The position numbers and the translations under genes are program-made. From contig JADGEQ010000039.1 of the NCBI GenBank assembly GCA_016744295.1, forward strand, positions 1 through 64,000: DNA of 64,000 nt. Direction: 5' to 3'. Shown here one piece after another: positions 34,704 through 44,457 of the stretch. Under the pieces are notes generated by a model that saw nothing but the letters and a program-made list of their open reading frames with translations, did no database searches and was not told the DNA's origin. Origin of the DNA: Desulfobacteraceae bacterium (GTDB lineage: Bacteria > Desulfobacterota > Desulfobacteria > Desulfobacterales > Desulfobacteraceae). The stretch's first letter is position 1; each line of letters opens with the position of its first letter.

Positions 34704-36221
34704 ATGAATACTAAGAAAATAATGTACGTTATTATCATTACGTTAACGACCATGCTACTAACCTCTTTTGCGAATGCAAAAGAGGCTCAACGGCCGAAAT
34801 ACGCTGCTGATGTACCGGAATTTTTGCTTACCCCGGACAAGGTGAAGACCGATTTTCTCGGTACCCTCGAATTTTTTGATGGTATGCCCAGCGAATCTAC
34901 GGTCAAGAAAACCTATGATTTTCTCGACCTATCGCGAGGCGTAGAGGCGTTTCTTAACGGAATGCCGGCAACCTCCATATATGCCTTCCTTGAGGGACTC
35001 AAGCAAGTGGGCTTAGAACCAGGCGACCTGGGGATTACCCAAGACTTGCTGGATGCTCGCGGCCTATTATTGACGGCCCAATCAACGACTCCCTACGCTT
35101 TCACAGAGATTGACTTAAAAAATGGCCCGGTTGTAGTTGAGATCCCCGGACCTGTACTGGGCACCCTTGACGATGCATTTTTTCGCTTCGTTAGTGACGT
35201 TGGCCTGACTGGCCCCGACCAGGGCAAGGGTGGTAAATATCTGTTTATAGGGCCGGACTACGAGGGGGATATCCCCGAAGGCTACTTTGTCGCAAAATCT
35301 ACAACCTACCGTCACTGGTTACTCATGCGCGTTTTTGTGAAAGACGGCGACTTGAAGGCGTCTACAAAAGAGCTAAAAGAAGGCTTTCGTTGCTATTCTC
35401 TTGCCCAAGCAAACAAGCCACCCAAGCAAAAAGTCTACAACCTTTCGGGCAAATTATTCAATACGATTCATGCTAACGATGGGCATTTCTATGAAGAGCT
35501 TAACGCCGTGATTCAATATGAGCCTGCAGATGCATTTAATCCCGAGCTTGTGGGGCTCTTTGCCTCTATCGGCATCAAGAAAGGAAAACCATTTGCACCG
35601 GATGCACGCATGAAGAAAATCCTGAAGGATGCTGCTGCAATCGGGAATGCCACGGCACGATCCATAACGTTTAGTCCGCGCAATAGGGCTGCCTATTTCT
35701 ATCCAGATCGTCAGTGGTATACCTCCTTTGCCGGCGGTCATGATTTCATGAACAACGGTGAGCTGGTTCTTGATGATCGTATTATGTTTCACTATGCGGC
35801 TACTGGTATTACACCTGCCATGGCCACGCCGAAAGTAGGAACAGGATCAGCCTATGCGGCTACTCCCAAGGACGCTAAGGGCCAGTACCTTGATGGCGGC
35901 AAAACGTACAAGGTGACGCTGCCCGCGCCGATTCCAGTCAATAACTTCTGGTCATACATGGTGTATTCCGGTCAGCATCGCTCAATGCTGGAGACCGATC
36001 AAAAGTCAGCCGGTCTCGACAGCAACAGTCCGTCCGTTAAACCCAACCAGGACGGTTCGTATACCGTCTGGTTCGGGCCAAAGGCACCAGAAGGGCACAA
36101 GGACAATTGGATTCAAACGATCCCCGGAAAAAGCTACCTTACCATACTGCGCCTCTATGGCCCGCTGGAACCGTGGTTCGATAAAACCTGGAAACCGGGT
36201 GATTTTGAGCTTGTGGAGTAG
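34704..36221 (+). CDS. DUF1254/DUF1214 exported protein
   Basis: A 505-residue protein with signal peptide (FANAKE cleavage region near 26). The layout copies the preceding gene: LEFFDGMPSESTVKKTYDFL and AFTEIDLKNGPVVVEIPGP (DUF1254), then NNFWSYMVYSGQHRSMLETD, GSYTVWFGPKAPEGHKDNWI and ILRLYGPLEPWFDKTWKPGD (DUF1214). ACAGGAG precedes ATG34704. Last gene of the envelope run; it converges with the RND pump gene, with T-rich DNA between the stops that could end transcription. Confidence 0.88.
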   Translation: MNTKKIMYVIIITLTTMLLTSFANAKEAQRPKYAADVPEFLLTPDKVKTDFLGTLEFFDGMPSESTVKKTYDFLDLSRGVEAFLNGMPATSIYAFLEGLKQVGLEPGDLGITQDLLDARGLLLTAQSTTPYAFTEIDLKNGPVVVEIPGPVLGTLDDAFFRFVSDVGLTGPDQGKGGKYLFIGPDYEGDIPEGYFVAKSTTYRHWLLMRVFVKDGDLKASTKELKEGFRCYSLAQANKPPKQKVYNLSGKLFNTIHANDGHFYEELNAVIQYEPADAFNPELVGLFASIGIKKGKPFAPDARMKKILKDAAAIGNATARSITFSPRNRAAYFYPDRQWYTSFAGGHDFMNNGELVLDDRIMFHYAATGITPAMATPKVGTGSAYAATPKDAKGQYLDGGKTYKVTLPAPIPVNNFWSYMVYSGQHRSMLETDQKSAGLDSNSPSVKPNQDGSYTVWFGPKAPEGHKDNWIQTIPGKSYLTILRLYGPLEPWFDKTWKPGDFELVE

Positions 36222-36248
36222 CCATCCCCCTTTTTTTGTATTCCGGGT

Positions 36249-39200
36249 TTAGTTGAGAGATTTAACCCTAGATTCCGGTTCCCCCAGGAAAAAACTTCTG
36301 GTTTTGGCATACCCCTTGGGAATGCTCAGCTTCGCCTCTTCAATCAGGGCATAGAGGGAGGGCACCACCACCAGGGTCAGGACCGTGGCAATGATGAGGC
36401 CGAAGATGACCACAATGGACATGGATTTCCACCATTGGCTGGATTCCGAGGCCATGGACAGGGCCATGACATGAAAATCATAGGAAATACCCGTGACCAT
36501 GGGTAAAAGGCCAAGTATGGTGGTAACAGCCGTGAGCATAACCGGACGAAGCCGTGTGGCCCCGGCGGCGATTACCGACTCCCTGATCGTCATGCCCGAC
36601 TCCCTTAACTTGTTGGTATAGTCAATGAGAACGATGGCATTGTTTACCACTACTCCGGCAAGGGAGATAATTCCCACCCCGGTCATGATGACCCCAAAGG
36701 GGGAGTTGATAACGGTCAGCCCCCAGAAAGCCCCGCCAAAGGAGAGGATAACCGAGGTCAGGATAATGGCCGGCTGGACCACCGAGTTGAACAGGGTGAC
36801 CAGGATCAGGAAAATGAGGAACAGGGCTACGATAAAGGCCTTTGATAAAAAGTCCTGGGCCTGTTGCTGTTCTTCATCCTCACCCGTGAATTTATAGGTA
36901 TAGCCGGTTGGCAGCACCATCTCTTTTAGTAATTCCTGAACCTGCATTCTGGCAACGGTTCCTGTGACCTTTGTTTCATCCACATTGGCCTGAAGGGTGA
37001 CCACCCGGGCATGGTTTTTTCGGACAATATCGCCGATGGTTCCCTTGTATTCAATGGAGGCCAGGGTGGTTAGCGGGACAATTTCACCAGAGGCCGTGGG
37101 GATCATCAGTTTGCGCAGAACATCGGTTATCCGGCGATCTGATTCGGCCAGTTTGACCACGATATCATAATCGTCATCCCCTTCATAATAGGTGGACACA
37201 TCCAACCCGTTGTAGGCAATCTTCAGGGCATAGCCAATGGCAGAGGTGGTCAGCCCGAACAGGGCGGTTTTCTGGCGGTCGATCTTTATCTGGATGGAAG
37301 GAAGTCCTCCCTGGTAATTGTCCCGCACATCCTTGATATGGGGAACACGTTCCACTATCTGCTTCATCTGTTCTGAAATTTTGCTCAGAATATTAAAATT
37401 ATTGCCTGAAATTTCAATGTTGATGGGGGGACCTGTGGGGGGACCTTCCTTTTGTTCGTCCACGGTGATCTTGACCCCGGCAATGGCGGAAACTCTGCTG
37501 CGGATCTCTTCCAGGTCCTGTTTGGTGGGGGATGTCCGGTCTGCAAAATCAATAAACTGGATTCCGATGTGGTTTGGCAGATTGGAGTCAAAGGCAGAAG
37601 AGCCAGCATTTTGCACCACCCGGGTATAAATATGTTCGATATTATTGATGTTGGAAGGCGCCATAAAGGTTGTGCCGTCTGCTTTTTTATGTTCCATGGG
37701 GGCAATGGCATCTTTGTAGGTCTGGCTGTCGTTTCCGGAAATAGCGATTTCCACCTCTTTTACCGTGCGGTCTATAAACTTTAAATCTGCCCCTTCTGGT
37801 ATATCAATATTGACATAGACAGACCCGGGATCAATGGAGGGGAAAAATTCCAGAGGTTTTTCAACACCGATCTTGAGCATCCAGATCTGGAATAAAAAAA
37901 CCAGAACAATGAAGGAAGCCAGGAGCACGGAGATTTTATGATTCAGGGCATGGGTGATCACCCGTTCATAACTTTTTAAAACCATCCCCTTTATTTTAAT
38001 GGGGTTTTCCCCACCAGCTTCCATTTCTTCGGCTGAACGTATCCCCTGCTTTCCTGGAACAGCCTTCATGAAAAATGCGCACAGGGCCGGATTAATGACC
38101 AGGGCCACAAACAAAGAGGAGGCCAGGGTCACAATTAAGGTGATGGGCAGGTATTTCATGAATTCTCCCATGATTCCCGGCCAGAATATCATGGGGGTAA
38201 AAGCTGCCACTGTTGTCAGGGTTGAGCCGATGACCGGCCAGGCCACTTCGCTTGTGGCTCGCATGGCGGCATCCACCCTGGGGACGCCCTGCTGCATATA
38301 CCTATAGATATTTTCGATGATGACAATGGCATTGTCAACCAGCATGCCCAGGGCAAGGGTCAGGGAAAAAAGAACCACCATGTTCAGGGTAATGCCCAGG
38401 GCATGGAGTATGGCAAAGGAGAGAAACATGGAAAAGGGGATGGCAAGGCCGACCAGAAGCGCATTTCTGATGCCAAGGGCGATAAAAAGGACAGCCACCA
38501 CCAGGATGAGACCGGAAATGATATTGTTTTCAAGGTCTGCTACCATGGATTTGATATCCTTGGACTTGTTCATCAGCTTGGTGATGGTGGTGTTTTTTGG
38601 AAAGGAAAGGCTTGCCTTTTCGACAATGGTATCAATTTTTTCCGAGATAAAGAGGATGTTTTCCCCCACCCGTTTCTTAACCGAAATATTGATGGAGTCC
38701 ACCCCGTTGAGACGGGATCTTGAGGTCTCTTCCTTGATGCCGTCCACGACTGTGGCCACATCTTTTAAATAAATGGGTTTGCCTTCATGGGTCGCCACCA
38801 CAAGGGAAAGAATCTCTTCCGGGGTTTCAAATTCCCCGGGCACTTTTACCTGATACCGTCCATCTCCCAGGGTGATGGCTCCCCCGGAGGTGTTCTGGTT
38901 TTCACTGACCACACTTTGCTGGAGGGCGGTGATGGGAATCCTGTAATAGGCAAGTTTGTCCGGATCCACTTCAACCCGGATTTCACGCTCCTGGCCCCCG
39001 GTGATGTCCACCCCAAGTACCCCGGGAACGGCTTCGATATCATCTTTCAAATCATCTGCAATTTTTTTCAGAAGCTTGGGGCCGCTTTCCCCGGCAAGGG
39101 AATAGACCACAATGGGCATTTCGGAAATATTGACCTCATACACAGAAGGGTCGTTTTCCAGGTCCGTGGGCAAATCGTTCTTGGCCTCATCCACCTTGTC

Positions 39201-39527
39201 TTTAACCTTGGTCAATACCTCGTCAATATCAGTACCGGGTAAAAATTCAATGTTAATCTGGGACAACCCCTGGGAGCTGATGGAACTGACGTTCTTAACC
39301 TTGTCCAGACCCTTGAGTTTTTTTTCAATTTTAATGGTGATGGCCGTCTCAATATCCGAGGCCGACACGCCTCTGTATTCTGTTCGGACAAAAACATAGG
39401 GAATGGTAATATCCGGGTCACTTTCCCGGGGCAAAACATTGTAGGAGTAAAGCCCGATACCCATGATGATAAAGACCAGGACCAGTACGCTGACCCTGTT
39501 TTTAACGGCCGCATCCGAGACGATCAT
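36249..39527 (-). CDS. RND multidrug/solute efflux pump (AcrB/HAE1 type)
   Basis: A 1092-residue inner-membrane transporter with 12 TM helices in two blocks and two large periplasmic loops. The RND hallmark is present in TM4 (GMLVDNAIVIIENIYR near residue 400), with the proton-relay Asp. The second half mirrors it (GVVVNNAIVLIDYTNKL near 965). It exports substrates using the proton gradient in complex with the adaptor next door (4-bp ATGA overlap at 39524-39527) and an outer-membrane channel not encoded here. It is one of two RND systems in the window; this one lacks a TolC gene. Confidence 0.93.
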   Translation of the reverse strand: MIVSDAAVKNRVSVLVLVFIIMGIGLYSYNVLPRESDPDITIPYVFVRTEYRGVSASDIETAITIKIEKKLKGLDKVKNVSSISSQGLSQINIEFLPGTDIDEVLTKVKDKVDEAKNDLPTDLENDPSVYEVNISEMPIVVYSLAGESGPKLLKKIADDLKDDIEAVPGVLGVDITGGQEREIRVEVDPDKLAYYRIPITALQQSVVSENQNTSGGAITLGDGRYQVKVPGEFETPEEILSLVVATHEGKPIYLKDVATVVDGIKEETSRSRLNGVDSINISVKKRVGENILFISEKIDTIVEKASLSFPKNTTITKLMNKSKDIKSMVADLENNIISGLILVVAVLFIALGIRNALLVGLAIPFSMFLSFAILHALGITLNMVVLFSLTLALGMLVDNAIVIIENIYRYMQQGVPRVDAAMRATSEVAWPVIGSTLTTVAAFTPMIFWPGIMGEFMKYLPITLIVTLASSLFVALVINPALCAFFMKAVPGKQGIRSAEEMEAGGENPIKIKGMVLKSYERVITHALNHKISVLLASFIVLVFLFQIWMLKIGVEKPLEFFPSIDPGSVYVNIDIPEGADLKFIDRTVKEVEIAISGNDSQTYKDAIAPMEHKKADGTTFMAPSNINNIEHIYTRVVQNAGSSAFDSNLPNHIGIQFIDFADRTSPTKQDLEEIRSRVSAIAGVKITVDEQKEGPPTGPPINIEISGNNFNILSKISEQMKQIVERVPHIKDVRDNYQGGLPSIQIKIDRQKTALFGLTTSAIGYALKIAYNGLDVSTYYEGDDDYDIVVKLAESDRRITDVLRKLMIPTASGEIVPLTTLASIEYKGTIGDIVRKNHARVVTLQANVDETKVTGTVARMQVQELLKEMVLPTGYTYKFTGEDEEQQQAQDFLSKAFIVALFLIFLILVTLFNSVVQPAIILTSVILSFGGAFWGLTVINSPFGVIMTGVGIISLAGVVVNNAIVLIDYTNKLRESGMTIRESVIAAGATRLRPVMLTAVTTILGLLPMVTGISYDFHVMALSMASESSQWWKSMSIVVIFGLIIATVLTLVVVPSLYALIEEAKLSIPKGYAKTRSFFLGEPESRVKSLN

Positions 39528-40678
39528 TGGGTCAGCTCCTCCATTTTCAGGATACTTTTTGTGACATTGACGGTTTCACCGTCTTCAATGATCTTGTGGC
39601 CCACCACCACCACATTTTCCCCTGGGGATAAGCCCTCTGGAATCTGGGTTTTCCACCCATCCAAAAATCCAGTTGTCACGGGTCTGAAGTGAACCGTGTT
39701 CTCTTTTTCCACAAAGACCCCGGTCTTCTTTTTTATGGTTACCAGGGCGTATATGGGTACGGCAAGCCCCTGGGGGGCCTGGTTTTTGATGATGTTCACC
39801 CGGGCAAACATACCCGGCAGAATCTGGTGTCCCGGGTTGTCCACCTTTATTTCAAGGTTGTACAGCCGGGCCATGGAATCAGTTGTTTTAAAAAGGTAGT
39901 GGTACTCACCTGTATAGGTTTGGCCGCCCAGGGCATCAATTGTCATATCAAATGTTGTGAGCTTGCGTACGGCAGCCACATCGGATTCGGGTATGCCCAC
40001 CTCTATTTTCAGCTGGTCGATCTGGAGGATGGTGGCCACGGGATCACCAATACTTAAAAAATCACCGATTTCAATATAGACCCGGTCCACCACCCCTTCC
40101 ATGGGAGATCTGATGGTGCAGCGGCTTAGGTTCAGTTTTGCTGTGTCCATGGCGGCTTTGGTGGTTTTAACCCTTGCACCGGCGTCATCCAGTTGGGACT
40201 GGGTGACAAATTGGTTTGTAGAAAGCGCTACGAACCGATTTTTTTTTGTCAGGGCAGTTTCATAGGAGGCCAGGGCAGAATCATAAATATTTTGATAATC
40301 CCGTTTGTCAATAACGGCCAGGATATCCCCCTTTTTCAGGCGGGTTCCCTGGTCGATCATTTTGGTCACAATTTTTCCCTTGACCTCCGAGGCAGCCCTC
40401 AAAGAAATCCATGGTTTTGCCACCCCGGGCAGGCTGATTTTTTCCATCACCATGCCAGGGATCATTTTCATGGTGATCACATTGGTTGCAGGTTGTGCTG
40501 CCTTTATCTGAAGGGATTGTTTTTCTGCAAGATCTGTCTTTTGGGCGGATATTTTTTTGCCCAGGGGAAAAATCACAAGGGCAGTCACCAGTGCCACTGT
40601 GATAATGGGAATGCTTTTCCAGATAAAGCGCAGAAATAATTGGAGAAATTTTTTCTTTTGAGTTGAGTTGGGTTCCAT
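39524..40678 (-). CDS. RND periplasmic adaptor (membrane fusion protein)
   Basis: A 384-residue adaptor. One N-terminal TM helix (SIPIITVALVTALVIFPLG) anchors it; it is not a lipoprotein. Then lipoyl/barrel-sandwich halves (LPGVAKPWISLRAASEVKGK and CTIRSPMEGVVDRVYIEIGD) flank a short coiled hairpin, followed by beta-barrel and membrane-proximal regions. The ATG at 40678 is preceded by AAGGA at a long spacing; the open frame continues to 40750 without a better start. It overlaps the RND gene by 4 bp and is 68 bp downstream of an MFS gene transcribed in the same direction. Confidence 0.9.
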   Translation of the reverse strand: MEPNSTQKKKFLQLFLRFIWKSIPIITVALVTALVIFPLGKKISAQKTDLAEKQSLQIKAAQPATNVITMKMIPGMVMEKISLPGVAKPWISLRAASEVKGKIVTKMIDQGTRLKKGDILAVIDKRDYQNIYDSALASYETALTKKNRFVALSTNQFVTQSQLDDAGARVKTTKAAMDTAKLNLSRCTIRSPMEGVVDRVYIEIGDFLSIGDPVATILQIDQLKIEVGIPESDVAAVRKLTTFDMTIDALGGQTYTGEYHYLFKTTDSMARLYNLEIKVDNPGHQILPGMFARVNIIKNQAPQGLAVPIYALVTIKKKTGVFVEKENTVHFRPVTTGFLDGWKTQIPEGLSPGENVVVVGHKIIEDGETVNVTKSILKMEELTQ

Positions 40679-40746
40679 GTAACATGTCCTTTTTTGATAA
40701 AAGCCAGCTTTAAAACTAAACAAAAATAGTGTCAAATCCTCTGATT

Positions 40747-42015
40747 TCAAGGGGTTATTTTGGGTTGTCGGTCAAAATTTGTTAAAAATCCAAAGACCAT
40801 GGCAATGAGCACGCAAAAAATACAGATGCCGAACATGAGCTGGTATGCTCCCTGTCCCAGAAGGGAAAACCTATCCAGCATATGGCCAAAAAACAGAGGA
40901 AATCCAGACCCAAAGGCGATGGTCAGCAAGGGGGCAGTGGCAAAATAAGCAGTGGCATCCTGGCGGTTGGAAAATTTTTTGATGGCAGGGGAATAGATGA
41001 TACTCCGGGTTCCCCGGCAAAAACCCAGCAGCAGGCTTGCCAGAAGAAATCCCGTAAGTCCCGGGGAAAAAATCAGCAAACAGAGCAGAATGAGATTGAG
41101 AATCTTGGTTGAGATAAATTTTTGTTTCAAACTCAATATATCCAGGGTGCCCAGGGTGATATTTGCCAGAATAGCGCCGGAATAGATAAAACCGACAAAA
41201 AGCCCGGCAGCGGTATAGTCTTTGATGCCAAAAAACTGAGTGGCATAATTGGCGTAGAATCCTATGACCGTGAGCACAACATAATGATCCAGGTCTCCGA
41301 TCAGATAGGTGATCAGGTTTTTATTGCCAGTCATTTCCCGAATGGTCTTCCAGGTATGCCGAAAAAAGGAATCCTCCCGGAGCACCCGGGGGGCCGGAGA
41401 ATTCAGTTCCCGGGTAAACAGAAAACAAAGGGAGCCGGCAAGGAAGAGGATGCCGGAAATAAGAAAGATCCAGGCTGCCGAGATCAGAGAGAATGAAAAA
41501 TGCTCCACCACTTTGATAATGAATATACTGGCAATGATTTTGGCGGTATTCTGGGCCGCATACATGATGGAGATTCCCTGGACACTTTTTCTGGGTGAAA
41601 AAATTTTGACCAGAAAATTGAGCCAAATGGGAAAGGTGAGGCCAATGCACAAGGAAAAGATTACATAGGAGATAAAGAAGGCCGGCAGGATCAGGGCCGG
41701 GTCTCTGACCCAAAAAAGAAAGAGCCCAAACCCCAGGGTGGAAAGGGAAGAAACCAGATGGAGACCCAATACCAGGGGGCGTTGCGTCTCGTGGTTTCGG
41801 GTAAGATAGCTGGAGAACAAGGGAAAGATGGAAATTCCCATCATCAAAATCGCCGGCACAAGCCCAATGAGAAAATCGCTGGCCCCCAGATTTTTTAAAA
41901 ATATCTGCAAAAAGGTGGATTCCATGACCACGGGAAATCCCAGACCCCAGAAAAACTCAACCATGGCAATCCCGGTTGCATTTCTGGCAAAATAGATATC
42001 TTTTTTAGCGTCCAT
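40747..42015 (-). CDS. Major facilitator superfamily transporter
   Basis: A 422-residue polytopic protein with about 12 predicted hydrophobic segments. The opening is typical (VEFFWGLGFPVVMESTFLQI), with the loop 2-3 SSYLTRNHETQRPL between TM2 and TM3. A longer central loop carries charged residues. No substrate-specific motif is recognisable. It precedes the adaptor and RND genes in the direction of transcription, so it could be the first gene of that efflux operon. A role in export of the same compound class is possible but not shown. Confidence 0.85.
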   Translation of the reverse strand: MDAKKDIYFARNATGIAMVEFFWGLGFPVVMESTFLQIFLKNLGASDFLIGLVPAILMMGISIFPLFSSYLTRNHETQRPLVLGLHLVSSLSTLGFGLFLFWVRDPALILPAFFISYVIFSLCIGLTFPIWLNFLVKIFSPRKSVQGISIMYAAQNTAKIIASIFIIKVVEHFSFSLISAAWIFLISGILFLAGSLCFLFTRELNSPAPRVLREDSFFRHTWKTIREMTGNKNLITYLIGDLDHYVVLTVIGFYANYATQFFGIKDYTAAGLFVGFIYSGAILANITLGTLDILSLKQKFISTKILNLILLCLLIFSPGLTGFLLASLLLGFCRGTRSIIYSPAIKKFSNRQDATAYFATAPLLTIAFGSGFPLFFGHMLDRFSLLGQGAYQLMFGICIFCVLIAMVFGFLTNFDRQPKITP

Positions 42016-42127
42016 TTCAAACCGATCGATTATGTATAAAATATCGAAGCTATATAATACTCCCTTGCCATTGTATAGGCGTAAATTGTAAATTTTTTTT
42101 ACAAATGTAGTGAAAACGGGATGGATC

Positions 42128-42205
42128 TTTTTTTGTTACATCTGTCTTTTTAACCGGATCTCTCAGCAGATCCCAATTATATGGTGATCCGCTTATTTTG
42201 ATGTT
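42128..42205 (+). repeat. Dispersed repeat, copy 1 (partner at 50277-50351)
   Basis: Begins TTTTTTTGTTAC and ends GTGATCCGCTTATTTTGATG-TT, both exact in the partner, with a few mismatches and a 3-bp indel between. In copy 2 this DNA is directly upstream of the intact kinase gene. Here it is directly followed by the transposase remnant. Together with the kinase and adaptor fragments it suggests a decayed block duplicate. Confidence 0.8.
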
Positions 42206-42310
42206 GAGGCTGTAGGAAGAGCCTGAAAATATTGGAGATTTTTATCGTTTTGTGCTATAATTTTCATTAAAAAAAAAGCAAAACCGTTGACCTTTAATTG
42301 GGAAAAACAA

Positions 42311-42898
42311 ATGGCCAAATACAAAGGTTATTCATATGATCAAGGCGTTTTCCTTCCAGTTTATTTTGACAAACAAATTCTGCCTGGTACTTTTGAGTTC
42401 TCCCTCAATCATTTGAAGGAATGGAGCGGGACTAAAAAGGATTTTCAAAGAAAGGCCATAAAACTTTAAAAAGTCATTGAGCGGATCATTGAAAAGCACA
42501 GGCAGATTAATAATATTGAAAAGAAAAATAACATCATCGAAACAGATACTCAATATATAGCGACCCTTGAAAAACAGGTAAGATAAATCCGGGAATGGAC
42601 AAGCGAAAATGGTGACAGAATCGGCAGCATGGGCAACCCTGTTAAGTCCAACATCACAGATAATGAGTCTGCCAAGATGAAAACGTCAAAAGTCATGGTA
42701 CAAGGATATAATGGTGTTGCCATGGTGGATGATAAACACCAGGTGATCGTGGGAGCCGAAGCATTTGGCAAAGGACCGGAACAAGATCTATTAAAGCCCA
42801 TGATAGACACCACAAAACAAAACAGTCAATGGCTGCTGTTTTGTACTTTGCATAATTTAAGAAAGATACACCGGTTTGGATCGGTGGCGGTTACATAA
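42311..42898 (+). pseudogene. IS1182-family transposase pseudogene
   Basis: A single frame reads MAKYKGYSYDQGVFLPVYFD at the N terminus, then KQILPGTFEF and LNHLKEWSGTKKDFQRK, and later EWTSENGDRIGSMG, NITDNESAKMKTSKVMVQGY and VDDKHQVIVGAEAFG. These match IS1182-type transposases in order. Between LNHL and KEWSGTK roughly 100 residues of the catalytic N half are missing (internal deletion). In-frame TAA stops occur at 42467 and near 42584, and the C-terminal third is absent. The element is dead. Its ends could not be set; the left end may be close to 42206. Confidence 0.85.
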
Positions 42899-43069
42899 AA
42901 TAAAGGGGGTATCCCCCTGGATGTATGGGCCAATGAGCACCATATAGTAAAAACTCAGCCATCTATATCAAATTTATCGACCCAAAATTAAATGTTGGAA
43001 AAAGCACACGAGAAATGGAATAACTAATTTTGAAATATGACTTATTCTACAGACTCGTTATGAAAAAAA

Positions 43070-43147
43070 ATGATCACACAATTAGGGAATACGGAAGAAA
43101 TCAAACCGCTTTTTAGGGAGTATCTGAATTATATGAGCCAGCTTTAA
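43070..43147 (+). pseudogene. Possible N-terminal fragment of a GNAT acetyltransferase
   Basis: The 25-residue frame MITQLGNTEEIKPLFREYLN-YMSQL resembles the first helix of GNAT N-acetyltransferases. It is cut off by a TAA at the end of the diguanylate cyclase gene on the other strand. It lies beside the transposase remnant and may be the scar of an insertion. Too short for certainty. Confidence 0.3.
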
Positions 43148-44457
43148 GACTCCACCCGGTTTCTCCCCTTGGCCTTGGCTTGATAGAGGGCCTTGTCGGC
43201 CTGAGCGGTGAGGGCGGTGTCGTATCCGTTTTGACCGTCTGTGCAGGCAACCCCCAGGCTCAGGGTGACCACCTGGGGGGAACCCTTTGGTTTTTCATGG
43301 GGAATGCCCAGTGCCTCAACCGCCTGCCGAATACGTTCCGCTAGTTCCATGGCCGCTTGCTTGGGGGTCTCCGGAAGAATGATGGCGAACTCCTCTCCGC
43401 CATATCTTGCCACGCAGTCATTTCCCCGTTTGACAACAGCCTGGAGCTGCCGGACCACCTGCTTCAGGCACTCATCTCCGGCCTGATGGCCAAAAAGATC
43501 ATTAAAGGTCTTGAAATAATCAATGTCACAGAAAATGAGAGACAGGTGGGTGGTTCCCCTGTCCAGTCGCTTATATTCCCGGTTCAGGGTGTCGTCGAAG
43601 TGCCGGCGGTTGGCCGCAGAGGTCAACGGGTCGGTCAGGGAAAGGTGTTTCAGGAGTCTGTTTTTTTCCGAGAGTTCCCGGGTTCGTTCGGCAATACGGC
43701 GTTCCAGCTGATCATTGGAACGCTGGAGAGCTGTCTGGAGCTGAATGCGTCGGTTGATACCGCTGATCAGCCGTTTGACCATTCGATTAAACGATTCTTC
43801 TATGAGTTTGAATTCATTGCGCTCCGATGTTTTTATATCAATGGGAGGGCATTCTTCCATATCCTCAAAATTCAGGGTATCCATGGATGAGGTCAGGATG
43901 GAAAGGGGCCGGGTCAGAATAATCCGACCGACCCAGAGGAATATGATGAACAATGCCAGGCTTTTGATGAGCGAGTTGATGATGAGGGTTGTAAAGCTTG
44001 CCTTCAGACGCTTAAGAATGAGGACGGGGTTGGAGTGAAGAATCAGCGTACCCACGGGTATGGACTTATCCTGAAACAGATAGAGAATGGGAAATTTATA
44101 TCTTTGGGCGTCCAGGGGGAAGGCATGAATCTGGTCCTGGATGATGCCCGCTGAAAGAATCACTTCATTGTCCCGGGTGTCGGCAATGATGACCCCATCG
44201 ATGATGGGAATTTCCAGTATCCCCCGGGAGATACGCGTGATCGCCTCCCGGTCAAAATTCCAGAGGGCCGAAGAAAGATCCAGGGAAAAAATGTTGCGGT
44301 AGGCATTCAGTTCCTTCGCCAGGTTCTCTTTTGCGGAGTAGTATTCCACCCCCATCTGGATAATGGTGGTGGAAACCGCTACCACAAGATAGATGCTGAA
44401 AACGATTTTCAGCATCTTTGTCGCGATGGAGCGTCTTATGGGAGGCGACTTAATCAA
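43144..44457 (-). CDS. Membrane-bound diguanylate cyclase (sensor-HAMP-GGDEF)
   Basis: A 437-residue protein. TM helix near residues 14-34, a periplasmic sensor region (about 38-165), a second TM near 172-192, HAMP (to about 245), a coiled coil and a GGDEF domain. The active site is GGEEF near residue 350; RGND five residues before the ARY-GGEEF start is a product-inhibition I-site. It should make c-di-GMP in response to a periplasmic signal. The start is TTG44457, preceded by AAAGGAAG and overlapping the stop of the binding-protein gene by 4 bp, so the two are coupled. A longer TTG start at 44493 lacks a site. Confidence 0.88.
   Translation of the reverse strand: MIKSPPIRRSIATKMLKIVFSIYLVVAVSTTIIQMGVEYYSAKENLAKELNAYRNIFSLDLSSALWNFDREAITRISRGILEIPIIDGVIIADTRDNEVILSAGIIQDQIHAFPLDAQRYKFPILYLFQDKSIPVGTLILHSNPVLILKRLKASFTTLIINSLIKSLALFIIFLWVGRIILTRPLSILTSSMDTLNFEDMEECPPIDIKTSERNEFKLIEESFNRMVKRLISGINRRIQLQTALQRSNDQLERRIAERTRELSEKNRLLKHLSLTDPLTSAANRRHFDDTLNREYKRLDRGTTHLSLIFCDIDYFKTFNDLFGHQAGDECLKQVVRQLQAVVKRGNDCVARYGGEEFAIILPETPKQAAMELAERIRQAVEALGIPHEKPKGSPQVVTLSLGVACTDGQNGYDTALTAQADKALYQAKAKGRNRVES

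Noticed and set aside
42467..42586. Read-through of in-frame stops in the transposase frame
   Set aside because: The stops are TAA, the reading frame lacks catalytic regions, and no recoding signal is seen; it is plain decay.
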